This document shows, piece after piece, positions 1-10,560 of a stretch of DNA of 64,000 nt. A program made the position numbers and the translations under genes. The DNA is from Mauremys mutica (lineage: Eukaryota; Chordata; Testudines; Geoemydidae), in contig NC_059081.1 in assembly GCF_020497125.1 (NCBI RefSeq), forward strand, positions 64,872,768 to 64,936,767, written 5' to 3'. Within the stretch, counting starts at the first letter, position 1; the number at the start of each line of letters is the position of its first letter. The notes under the pieces are model-generated. The model did not search any database. It was not told the origin of the DNA and was given only the letters and a program-made list of their open reading frames with translations.

Positions 1-757
1 CAGTCCAACCACACTGATTCAGATAAAACAACAAAACAAATTTACTAACTACAGAAAGATAGATTTTAAGTGACTACACATAATGAGACGTTTAAGTCAG
101 AATTGGTTGCAAGGAAACAAAAGGTAAAATACAACTACAACCTCATTTAACAAGCTAAGTGAATAAAAAGCAAAGGTCTCTCTCACCACACGTTCCAGCA
201 GCCATATTGGCTGAACCAATTTCAGTCAGGATCTCCACCCAGTCCAGTGCTGCTTCGTTTGCTCTTCAAGTGTTGATGATGCCGTGGGTAGAGAGCAAGG
301 GAGAAATGAATTGGGGCATCTGCGCTCTCTCTTATAGCCCTTTCTCTTGCATGAAAATCATCTATAGGTGAGGTTAGGAGACAAAGTCTCTGTGCCCAGG
401 AACCTTAAACTACTTCTTTGTCAAAATTTAGATTTTCCCCATATTATCTCTCCTGCCCACTTAATCAAAGGGTGGTCCATTTGATCTCATGGACACCTGG
501 CTGAGGTGTTAGCAAGCCTTTTGCCTCTGGGGAACTTGTTTATGACTGGCCTCTAGAACATGTTGGACCATGTCTTGGTAACATTATTCAATGGAATCTT
601 ATCTCTCTACATACAATGTTGTTGCCACATGTATTTTACCAGGACAATAATGATCAGCAAATTATGAGTTTTCAAATGATACCTTACATGGAATGCTTTG
701 TACAAAATTTAACATAGTATTGTAGAAGGGGTGAACATAGGGATACAGATTGTCATA
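1..757 (-). mobile_element. Solo LTR of a retrotransposon/ERV, cut by window edge
   Basis: This is the same repeat as the complete LTR at 24681-25786; the two align along most of 1-757 and share the end that reads TGTCATA here and TGTCACA there. A minus-strand TATA-like box (plus-strand CTTATA at 331-336) lies in the same place as in the complete copy, so the promoter points left. No coding sequence is present. The other end lies outside the window, so the target duplication cannot be checked. Confidence 0.65.
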
Positions 758-3143
758 GGCCTCAGGCTGGTAACTAGAAGGAATCATTGTTATAGCAGCT
801 ATATATATATATATATATTTTAAAAAGGAAGCTGCTCACCCATTTTTTAAGCCGGTTTATTAGCATGACTGAGTTTTAATTGTAATAGATGGGAGCCCCA
901 CTATTCATCTGACTAGCTTAAAATGTCAGCTCTCAGTATTTCTGTTTTTCTATATGTATTTTCATCATCTCTTTATCCGGCCACACTCCATATTCTCTAT
1001 TCTTCTCTCTCACCTGATCTGTGAGCTGATAATACCAGACGTCACGAAAGAGAGGATTTTCTTTTCGAATTTCTATGGAGGATGAAGATTGCCTGATATG
1101 ACACTAGCAATCAATGTTGAATCTGCTAGTAAGAACTGAGGACTCTCTTCTTATCAATCAGCCAGTCACTCAGCGTGTTTATACAAAACCTTTCATACAG
1201 TGTACCCTAGAGCACTGTCCAATAATAACAAAGCAGTGAAAAGGTACTGCTGCTTTCAATATGACCGTTTCACTGTTTCCTCCTCCTCTTTGTCTATTAG
1301 CTTATCTTCATTTTCTGTGGGTTCTCCCATGTTTAGTCTGTTCAATGGGGCCCTGATCCAGGCCCCTAGGAGATAGTGCAGTAAAACTGAATAATATTGA
1401 CAAGAGGTTTGTGAAAAATACCAGAGCCGGGAGGCATGGTTTCAGTTTAAACTTTGGTTTTAGGTCAATCAGTTAACGTTAAACACGGGCTCAAGCCCAT
1501 CCCTCTTCAGCAAAATTCTTCAGTACATCCAATGAAACTTAAACATGTGCTTAACATTAAGCCCGTGCTTAGATGCACTGTTGAAGCAGGATCTAAATGT
1601 CTTTCTCCCATTGTTCACAAATGATATATGGGCAGCCGTTCTCTCCCAGGGCTATTATCAGTATAATATAGATCAAAGTCTCTCATGCGCCAGAGTGAGG
1701 AAGATGGCAGGGAGTCAATTAGGGTTCCTAGATTATGAGGGCTGGCTACAGCCCCTACATCACTTAGAACTACTTCTGGGTAGCTCTAATTTGGGCTGTT
1801 GATTTGGGAGCCTCTGTCGGTGGAGATTTGACATTGCAGATTTGCGCTCCCTTATGCTCCTCATGTGCCCCCTTGCACCAGATGGGGCTTTGGCCTAGAC
1901 CTGAGAGTGGCACTGTTCTGCCCAACAGAGAGTTCCCTTACACCAAGGGATTTCTCATCTGAGCATTGGTGGGCAGATTATAGCCTCTTTGTGGTGCAAA
2001 TGGGCTGTTAACTCACTAGAAAATCTGGTTTTATGTGTTTTCATCTGGGTGTCAGAAATCAGCCAGATAATGAGGGGAATAATTGTGGAGAGCTTTGAAA
2101 GTGACTGCTAAAACCCAGCCGTTCATCCACAAAGGCACAGAAAGCCAGTGAATAAAGACACTGAAAAAGGTGTAAAATGAGAACAAATCTTTGGACTCAT
2201 AAAAACCCCTGTCAACAGCATTATGTGTGAGTCAAAACTGATGTAGAACATGATCTGGGAGTTCAGCCAACAGAAAATTACAGTGATCAATTCCAGCCCT
2301 AACAAAAGCAGGAGGTCTCAGACTGGTAACCTGCAGAGAGGGGCTGGGGGAAGCAGCATTGGCCAAGCCACTGATGTATTCCTCCAGGGTTGTTAAATCA
2401 GCATTCACACCAAGGTTCTTGACACAGCAGATGTATAATAATTGGATATTATCCATGACAACCTCAAGAATCAATAAGTAATTTCAGGGGATATATCAAT
2501 GAAATCTTGTCTGTGCCCAAGTTCAGTTTCAAGCAATATGGAAGGTACAGAATTGGGACATCTTCCAGGTTCTGTCTGAGAGGGATTTGCTGCAGGAATG
2601 AGAAGAGCTGAAGTTACTAAAATCTTAGTAGTCAAGTTAAACCTAATAAAAATACTTTGTGACAGTCTTTACATGCCATGGGTGCCCCCCCCCATGATCA
2701 ACGAATTGGTGCATCTTAATCGTCTGGCAGGTGGCAGCCAATTCAGATGTGGGGTTTTCATAGCCTGTTCCTCCTCCTCTCAGCATGCAGTCTGGCTTCC
2801 CCAGTTATTCTCTTGCCTCATTAGAATCAGCGACAACTAGCGCTTCTTCCTGTCCTCAGCGGAGCTCCAGAATGAGATGGTACAGATGAGACTTCCTCCC
2901 AGGGGAAGCCGGGGAATAGGGACCTGAAAATGGCCCCACTCTCCCTCTTTCCTGTGATGTACAGAAGCGGGTTCCTTGGCCTGTCTTGCCTCCGCTTCCC
3001 ATGACGGTGTCACATGACAACCCCACAGGGCAGAAGTGGCTCTGAACTATGGGACCATGTTCAGCCACAGTGAGAGAGCTTCCATGTGCTCACTCTACGG
3101 TGCAGTTATTTAAATTGAGCAATCATTTATAAACTCAAGGGGG
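758..3143. other. No gene recognised; intergenic or intron DNA
   Basis: Open frames here are short and lack codon or domain signals. Visible content is an AT dinucleotide run near 800 and AT-rich single-copy-looking sequence. I see no splice-flanked open exon and no complete repeat boundaries. Confidence 0.5.
800..818. repeat. (TA)n microsatellite
   Basis: About nine uninterrupted TA units followed by a T/A-rich stretch. Confidence 0.9.
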
Positions 3144-3210
3144 AAGATTCGCAGCTGGTGTAAATTGACTTCAATGGAGTCACGACAATTGACATCAGCT
3201 GAGGATTTGC
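3144..3210. repeat. ~80-bp hairpin repeat copy
   Basis: The left arm reads CGCAGCTGGTGTAAATTGAC and the right arm reads back as a degenerate complement ending CAGCTGAGGATTTGCG, around a core CTTCAATGG. The same plan recurs at least eight more times in the window. Confidence 0.6.
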
Positions 3211-3289
3211 GCCTTGGTGATTAATTACATAAGGTAAATCTTATTGATTAACCATTCTGAATGGCCAGGAAGTACTTAACTCAATGGTC

Positions 3290-3408
3290 TGTTTGGATTG
3301 TAAGCGTTTTTGGGGTAAAGAGGCACCTTTTAATCTGTACAGTGTCTAAGTTAACAGGGCTCTGGGGCCTACAGGTACTACTGCAATACAAATTATAAAT
3401 AAAGGTGT
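3290..3408 (+). repeat. SINE 3' fragment (MIR-like tail)
   Basis: The stretch ending with the phrase TACTACTGCAATACAAAT followed by AT-rich sequence resembles the tail of the MIR-like copy at 18440-18655. The tRNA-like head is missing. Confidence 0.4.
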
Positions 3409-3934
3409 TTTCCTCTCAGCAGAGAACAAGTGGACACCAACTGAAAGTTAATAAATAAAGTAGCATCCAGATCCTTTGAAATATAATTTTATACAGAGAT
3501 ACTGAATGTTAAAAAACAAAAAAACCACAGTACTGTGAATTCCAGGTTGGTACTGAGTGTTATCAACTGCAGCTTGGCCAAGCTTACAGAACTCCCCCAG
3601 TCAATCTAGTTCAATTCCATCCTGTTTGACGATTCCTGTAGTTCCCAAAGACTTATATGCTGAAATCCTCTTGCAACACACATTAAGGGCCATATTGAGC
3701 TGGGTGTAAGCAAGCACAACTCCTGTTGAAGTCAATGGGGAATGTGCCACTTTGGCTCAAAGGCCTTGTCCAAAGCAAAAAGTTGCACTGTGTTAACTAT
3801 ACTGGTAGTGAGTTGGAGGTGCAATCCACTCTCCATCCCCTCTTCCAGTGTGGATGCAATTATACTGATATAAATGTGCTTATATTGATATAGTTTATCT
3901 CCATACAGGGAGACTTTCTTCTACCATGAGTGCA

Positions 3935-3988
3935 GGGCACTGGACTGGATGACCTCTCAAGGTCTCTTCCAGTCCTATGAGTCTATAC
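3935..3988 (+). mobile_element. CR1 LINE, short 3' end fragment
   Basis: The phrase ACTGGATGACCTCTCAAGG followed by TCTTCCAGTCCTATGAGTCTAT is the 3' untranslated end shared by turtle and bird CR1 copies. Only the last 50 or so bases remain. Confidence 0.6.
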
Positions 3989-4059
3989 CAGTATAAGGCA
4001 CATTTTTACTAGTATAATTACATCTGCACTTGTATCAGTATTTTTATAAAGCCAAGTGG

Positions 4060-4200
4060 CCCCAGTCAAGGACCAGGCCTCCATTGTGCTGGGTGCTATA
4101 CAAACACAGAACAAAAGAATGGTCCCTCCCCCAAAGAGCTTACAATCTAAGTGTAAGACAACAGCCAACCGCTAGATAAGGACAGAGGGATGGGGAAGCA
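4060..4200 (-). repeat. Reverse-oriented SINE tail
   Basis: The phrases GCTGGGTGCTATACAAACAC and AAAGAGCTTACAATCTAAGT resemble the tail associated with MIR-like copies in reptiles; a related stretch occurs at 63850-64000. Confidence 0.4.
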
Positions 4201-6120
4201 TGTGGAAACCATGGAGCAACGTAGGTCAGCGTGATAGACAGTGATCTCTGCACAACAGCAGCCTACCTGTTATCAAGAGTTTTGTTTCTTGTAGGCCTTA
4301 TGGCAAAGAGGAGTTTTCAGGGTGGGTTCTGAAGGCATAATAGCTGTCTTGGTAAAAAAAATACCCCCCCTAACTAAAATAGCTGTACGGGTACAAAATC
4401 TGTGCATAGCCCAAGCGTAAGGCCTAGTTTTTTTCTGATGACCCTGAACTCTGTGTCGCTCAAAGAGTTTGGAAACGCACACTCCCAGCCTTGAGCAGCT
4501 TGACAACTCAAAAGTAGCTCTCATCCCTGAACGCAAAGAACCTGACATTCCAATTCAGGGTCGAGATTATGGAGGAGGGTGGTGAGAGGAAGTGCTGCCA
4601 AACTGGCTGAGATGAGCTCTCCACCTTGAGAGTTCCCTCCAAATATGGACCTGGCATAGGTGCTCATCCCCAGATCTGTATTCAAACATCTCACAAAGTT
4701 CAGAGACATGGGGTAAAAACCTGGCTCCATTGAAGTCAGTAGCAAAACTCCCATTGACCTCAGTGGGGCCAGGATTTCACCCATAGTCTCCCAGGTCCTG
4801 GCATGGGCCTATCCCCAGTGTTAACTCTTTGTTGGATCATTCCTTTAAACTTTGTACAAACTTAAGTCTTTTAAGGCTGAGAAGTTCCACTTCTGCTTCA
4901 CTATACAAAAGAGTGGAATGTTATAACCTACCAGAGTAGGAAATTTGAAACGCAACTGTATACTTTTCAATAAAAGTAAGCATTTACATGTCAAAACGAA
5001 CAGGCGAGCTGAATGCAGACTGTGGAGGTCAAAAAAATATTGAGTAGTCACGTGCAAGTGTAAACACTTAATTTGCTCTGCACTAAAAGTCTTTGGGCCA
5101 GACCCTCTGTGGGTATAAACTGGCAGAGCTCCAATATAGCTTCACTGATTTACACCAGATAAGGATCGGGTGCTTTTTTAAAGGATGCAACATCCTCTTC
5201 AGTAGCTCAATGGGACACAGAACACTGCAGTAATAAGTACCAGGAACTAGGTAATCCCCTCCGTGAATATAATATATTAAAACCTTTTAGTTTGTGGTCA
5301 TAAACTCAAATATGTTTCCTTTTTCAGAAGACCTTGGAAGCTAGTGAAAGAAAAAATGTCAGCTGAGAACTAGGAATGCCAAAGGAATCCACAGATTTTT
5401 TTCCCCCCACAAAACACAAATGAAAAACTCATAATTGTAGAGTATTTTTATTAACACCTTGTCCTTATAGTGTTCAAAGAATTACTTTGCCAAAATATAT
5501 TTGAAGTTCCAGATGGGATGCAAAAAAAAAAGCTTTAAAAGCAGAAGTCTTTCCCCTTTTCCCTTCAACAAAGTGAAGCATAGCAGTTGAAGACAGACCA
5601 TTTTCCTTAGTAGGAGGATTAATTTTATATTCTTTCTACTTTCTGCCTCAGAACATGCTTTTGAGCTAAGAAAAGAGGTGTAATATCTCTTTGAAGAAAG
5701 TAGCGTTCATATTTTTAAACCTAGCCTCTCTCCGTGTGTATAAACATGTTTCCTTATTTTTCACCTGCTTGGTTGTTTTACCTTTACAGTATTGGCATCT
5801 CATTCTGATGCTCTGGTGGTCACAGTGGTACATTGCCCAGAGCAACCCGTCATATTGCCTTATCTTATGGTATGAGAAAGGGCCTTTTGCCCATTGCTTG
5901 GGATAATTTAATCAGTACTTCTAGCCATCCTGTGCCGAGTGCAGACAGACCTCCTCCCTCCCCCATTAACTCTTGTAAACTTGCTAACAATGCTAGGAAT
6001 TTAGATACACTTATCTCATCCAGATTAACTTTGTTCCCAGGGGCTATATTTCACTATTGCAGCTTGTTCCATCATTTTCCAGTTTCCAAATTGGTAGAGA
6101 AAGGAGCTCCTGCAAAGGTT
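4201..6120. other. No gene recognised
   Basis: Apart from the hairpin repeat at 5095-5171 and a short palindromic phrase near 4731-4781, I see no recognised repeat and no exon with convincing splice signals. Open frames are 60-100 codons and overlap on both strands. Confidence 0.5.
5095..5171. repeat. ~80-bp hairpin repeat copy
   Basis: Begins GGCCAGACCCTCTGTGGG and ends TTTACACCAGATAAGGATCGG, with a degenerate GCTCCAATATAGCTTCACTG core. It belongs to the same hairpin family as 40845-40934. Confidence 0.55.
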
Positions 6121-6125
6121 TTAAT

Positions 6126-6576
6126 TGTAAGGTCCTAGGGGTTCTTGAACTGAGGCCCATAGAGCTACCAGACAGCTGGCATCTCCAGGCTGCCATCCAG
6201 CAACAGCCATAACTGGCTTGCGCTCCACTTCACATGACATGCTGTGGACACAGACCATGGGAAGTTCTGCCTCAAGGGTTTGATAGACAGTAGTGTCATG
6301 GCGCCTGATTGTCTCCATGCCCTATAGAAACCCAAGAGGCATTCCTGGAAATGTCCAGGTAACGGTGTGGATCTCCTGTAGCTACAAGACTATTCCTGCT
6401 CCTTAATTCCTGGCTTTGACCACGTCTTGTTCTGGACTTCACCTCCTGACATGGACTCTGATCCTGGGTATCGACCCTGGCCTGGAACCTGACTATGAAC
6501 TCCTCTACTACTCCCAGCCTTGGGTTTGCCCCCACTTTGACCCTTGGCCCCGACAGCCCTTTTTGGGATCCTGACA
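6126..6576. mobile_element. Solo LTR candidate, 451 bp
   Basis: The stretch starts TGTAAGGTCC and ends ATCCTGACA, giving the TG...CA ends of an LTR. It is flanked by TTAAT on the left (6121-6125) and CTAAT on the right (6577-6581), a 5-bp target duplication with one difference. No coding sequence is inside and the orientation is not clear. Confidence 0.5.
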
Positions 6577-7139
6577 CTAATTTGCTTTAAGACTGGAAGA
6601 ATACTGCTGATGGAACTCTTTCAGGGCTGAGATTCTCAGAGCCAGCTAGGGTTTGGATACCCAATTTCCATTGGTTTTAATGAGAACTGGGCATGCAAAT
6701 CCCTTAGACAGATTTTGAAAGCTGGCAAAAAAATGTGTTTTTTCTAATGGACTGGATTGTGCCTTGTGGTTTTAAAAGAATCAGGTTCCCATCCCTTTGA
6801 CTAGCTGGTGAGGATGTGCTTGCCAGCCTCTCCTCTTTGCTCTAATGTAGGCAGATCATGCTCACTCTAAGCTTCCCAGGAATGGAGTGGCTCTCTCCAA
6901 AGCTCCTAAGGACCTTCTTCTCCCCTCCAACCCCTCCCCATTTCAGGCCTTTGCTTAGGCCTGTCTCTCCTAGGCCCTTCTGATTTCAGGCTCCTCATTC
7001 GGTCTCCTCTACCCTCTGAGTGTGCTTGTAGCACATCTATTATCCCCGGCCTGAGGAGGTTTGTTTGTGGCAGCACCCACAATGTACAAGGCACTTTCCA
7101 GATGTCAACAAATCACTGCCCTGAGGAGCTCACTGACAA

Positions 7140-7362
7140 AGGAGAGGGAAGATGGTCCAGCAGTCAGGGCACTAGCTTGTGACTCAGGCGACGTAGGCTC
7201 TCGTCCCTTCTCTGCCACAAACTTCCTGTGAGACCTTGGGCTACTCACTTGGTTTATACAGCTCCCCATTTGTAAAACAGAGATAATAGCACCCACCTAC
7301 CTTGTAGGGGGCATTGTGAGGACAAACATGTTAAAGATTGTGAGGCGCTCAGATGCTGTGGT
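7140..7362 (+). mobile_element. MIR-like SINE, near full length
   Basis: The order of phrases is that of MIR: a tRNA-like head (CAGTCAGGGCACTAGCTTG), then TCTGCCACAAACTTCCTGTG, AGACCTTGGGCTACTCACTT, then TTGTAAAACAGAGATAATAG and a tail with TTGTGAGGACAAACATGTTA. It is diverged, consistent with an old insertion. Confidence 0.75.
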
Positions 7363-8425
7363 AAAGGGGACCATATTAATTACCTTAGATTGTTAGGACA
7401 AAGAAGTCAGGGAAGGGAAACTAGGGGGATTTTTCTATAGAAATCAATATGGTTCATTATAGCCAGCATGGCAAGGGTGGACTTTTAAGACTCACTGAAA
7501 GGTCAGGGCTTTCAGAGGTCAGAGGGGTCAAACCATGTTAGCAGGTTGCCTGGAAGAAGGCACAGAGGAGACTGACAAATAGGGAATGCTGGGGAAACAG
7601 AGGGGGTCGGGTGCGATGTGATCTCAAGAAGCGAGGATAAGGAGGGGGGTGTAGATTTGCAATGGTGGTGACCGATTATTTAAATTTGATGCAGATAGTG
7701 AGCCAATGGAGGGCATTCAGAGAGGAGAGTGACGTCAAATTGATGGGCACTGCCAACGTTTGCCCATGTATGCAGTTGACCCCACCACCTTTTTCTCCCC
7801 TATTGTATCTTTCCAGGCTGGCGCTCTCTCACCCGGCTGCATTCTGACTGACCGACTGGCAATGGGAATGACTAAAATGCTGCTTAAACCCCACAGCCAG
7901 CTTGTTGAATGGAAAGGGACCCATACAAAATTTGAGATTATGCAGACATTTCAAACTGAAAATGCTGGTGCTGGTTTGAAGTTTTTAGCATCCAGAATGC
8001 CCATCTCTCTACTAGGCAGCTTCAGTCCAGAACAAAAAGAGGTTAAAATGAAAGCCACTGGTGATTATGGGACAAATTTCCTCCTTTTCTATAGAAATAC
8101 ATTTATTTAACAATAGGTCTCTTGTGACTGACCTCAAATGAAACTGGCATCTTATGGGACTACTGCAGTAGTAAAGTACAATTCAGTGTGACTAAAGGTC
8201 TGACGCGCGGTCAGCTTCTTAGAAACCAATGCACCCTTCTCATTCAACTGTCATGATATGCCAGACCAAAAATCAAGCTTTTTGGCCACTTCCAGTAAGC
8301 CAGAAATGACATGTGCGAGATTTGTCCAGTCTGTGCTTTAAAGATTGCCTTGGTGAGGGCGACACACTGAGGGTAGAGGCTGGCCCATGCATGGGTGAAA
8401 AGCTGCTCTGCCGCTGAGAGGTGAG
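7363..8425. other. No gene recognised
   Basis: An open frame of 116 codons at 7760-8110 has no domain signal and no good splice or start context. A 29-bp phrase at 8137-8165 recurs at 9288-9316. Confidence 0.45.
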
Positions 8426-8430
8426 GCCTG

Positions 8431-8724
8431 GTCTACACTTGGGGAGGGAAAGGAAGAGGGCGAGCTAAGACGGTCTAAGTTATGCAACTTCATCTATGAA
8501 AATAGCGTAGCTGAAGTCGACGTACTTAAAGCTACTTACTGCAGTGTCTTTACTGAGATAGGTCAACTGCTGATGCTCCCCCGTTGACTCGGTCTACGCT
8601 TCTCACTCCGGCGGAGTACCGGAGTCGACGGGAGAGCACTCGGCGGTCGATTTATCACATCTTCACTGGATGCGATAAATCAACCCCAGCTGGATCGATC
8701 GCTCTGGAGGTAAGTGTAGACATG
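8431..8724. mobile_element. MITE-like DNA element with TCTACACTT ends
   Basis: The left end reads GTCTACACTT and the right end reads AAGTGTAGAC, giving inverted termini. The interior contains smaller inverted phrases such as GATTTATC and GATAAATC. The same end motif appears singly at 56822 (GTCTACACTT) and near 62013 (TGTAGACA). It has no coding capacity. I could not define a target duplication, so the superfamily is unknown. Confidence 0.5.
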
Positions 8725-9039
8725 TTGGGGAGATGTGGAGTTTATGGAAGTTAGCACCGAGAGTTATTCTTCCTCACTCACTCATTTGTTTCCCCTTGTT
8801 CCTGTTTTGTTATTGAGATGCAACAGTTCTGAGAATAAAGCAGGTCATGCCATATATTAGTATTCCATTGATAAAGGGCTGGTGTAATGAACATGTTACA
8901 TACATGAGTGGTATGTGTCATAGATGGCTGTAAGCAGGTGGTGTTACAGATGGTTATAAGCCATGGTTTTAAGCAACCTGTTGGACTCTAACAATCCATA
9001 ACAATTGTTTAAACACTTATTAAAATCTACTAATAATGT

Positions 9040-9198
9040 AAAAGCAGCAAAGAGTCCTGTAGCATGAGCTTTCGTGGGTGAATACCCACTTCATCGGATG
9101 CATGTCATGCATGCTCCCATACGTCTGTTAGTCTATAAGGTGCCACAGGACTCTTTGCTGCTTTTACAGATCCAGACTAACACGGCTACCCCTCTGAT
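9040..9198 (+). mobile_element. Palindromic short retroelement with 11-bp target duplication
   Basis: The element lies between two perfect copies of ACTAATAATGT (9029-9039 and 9199-9209). Its left end, AAAAGCAGCAAAGAGTCCTG (9040-9059), is the reverse complement of 9146-9165. The right end carries the tail GACTAACACGGCTACCCC. Related copies lie at 14152-14350 and 19403-19566. The long, perfect duplication of variable length points to target-primed insertion. A Penelope-like origin is possible but is my inference. Confidence 0.7.
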
Positions 9199-9687
9199 AC
9201 TAATAATGTGTTACCCTTTCCTAAACCACTAATAAAAGGAGCATTAATATAAAGGATGCCCATGTAATATCTGCTGTCTTGGCACACGCAAATGAAACTG
9301 GCATATTATGGGACTACATAAAGGTGCACAGAAAAGAAAAGACTTCATTGTAGCTTAGCCACATATATCTCAGTTTCTCTCTTGAAATAGAGAGCAGCCT
9401 CCATGATAGCAGCTCAGGAAAATTTATGGAGAATATCCAGACACTCTCGGAAAATTTTCTGCTGAGTGGGGCCCTTCGTTCTCTTCTTAATGTATATAAG
9501 AAACCCACCATCGTACCAAGATCTGAAAGTGTCTTTAAGTATATCAAGAATGTGAAAAAACAAACTCATTTTTTTTGGTGCTATTCATTGGTTCTCCATC
9601 GTAGGTTATCATTAATGATAATAAGGTTGCTATATAATGACATTTTGTACCCTGTGTGTTTTGGTTTTTTAACTTGGGTTGAAACAG

Positions 9688-9831
9688 GAAAACCTGAGGT
9701 CTCTGTTGGCAGATCCTGACAAGCAGGTGGCCATCTACCTGAAGCGAAACCTGCAGCTGCGAGAGAGGTGGTTGTTTCCCAGGAAGAGCCAGAAGACTGT
9801 AGAACCTGCATCTTTCTACAGGGAGGAGCAG
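9688..9831 (+). CDS. Internal coding exon of an unidentified gene (exon A)
   Basis: This 144-bp exon is open for exactly 48 codons. It follows a T-rich tract and the acceptor GAAACAG and precedes the donor GTAGGT, so it is phase 0 at both ends. The peptide is basic and helical-looking. It opens ENLRSLLADPDKQVAIYLKR, continues through RNLQLRERWLFPRK, and ends ASFYREEQ. I do not recognise the family and see no signal peptide, membrane segment or catalytic motif. The next plausible exon in phase is 49929-49971, about 40 kb away, which would be a large intron filled with repeats. It could be an isolated pseudo-exon, but open frame, both splice sites and matching phase together argue for a real exon. 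The product cannot be named from this piece. Confidence 0.55.
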
Positions 9832-10183
9832 GTAGGTAACCAGTGGTTTCTTTCAAATCACCTTGAATGGTGGGCATTTATACCGTTGTCATATTCAGCA
9901 GTTCCAGATAAGCCCTATGTAACTTGGGAAAAGCAGAAGCCCAAATCCTTCACTTGTGCCAGACTCACCCTCAGGACCTCCTGTAAGTTTTTAAAGCATA
10001 TTTGTTTCCAGGAGCTGAGGTGGCACTACCAGTATAATTTTAAATGACAGCTCTTCTGTAAGGGTCTGATTCTTAGTTGTGAGGAGCAGCATTTACACAT
10101 GAAAACTCATGAAATTTCTTTGAAATCACTGAAGTGTTACTCAACACAAGTTAGTTTGCAGAACTGGGCCCAAAACTCACAGG

Positions 10184-10256
10184 ACCCAATTCTTGGCTGG
10201 ATGTGAATCAGCAATGGCTTCAAGGGGGCTATGCTGATTTACACTAGTTTAGGATA
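10184..10256. repeat. ~80-bp hairpin repeat copy
   Basis: The left arm contains GTGAATCAGC and the right arm GCTGATTTACACTAG, joined by a degenerate ATGGCTTCAAGGGGG core. Confidence 0.55.
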
Positions 10257-10296
10257 TGGCGCTCTAGAATTGCCTGAAACGTTTGTCTACCACATA

Positions 10297-10560
10297 ACTA
10301 CTCATGGAATATGGGAATATAGGAACTGCCAGACAGGACAAGACCCAACGTCCATCTAATCCCTTAGCCTGAGTCTGACAGTGGCCAGGATCTGCTGCTC
10401 CAGAGGAAGGTATAATAACCCCACAGTAGACAGATGTGGGATAATCTTCCCCCCGCATAAGATTTTATCATAATCCCTGATATTTAGAGACTGGATTGAG
10501 CCCTGAAACAAGAGGTTTACCATCCCTCCCAATATTTTTGTTAGCAATGTAATTCTGGGT
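10297..10560 (-). mobile_element. CR1 LINE 3' fragment, reverse orientation
   Basis: Read on the minus strand this resembles the untranslated 3' part of a CR1 subfamily, with phrases such as TTATCCCACATCTGTCTACTG and a run of short A/T-rich blocks. It carries no reading frame. The plus-strand copy at 20105-20285 belongs to a similar tail type. Identification is by memory of the family. Confidence 0.4.
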
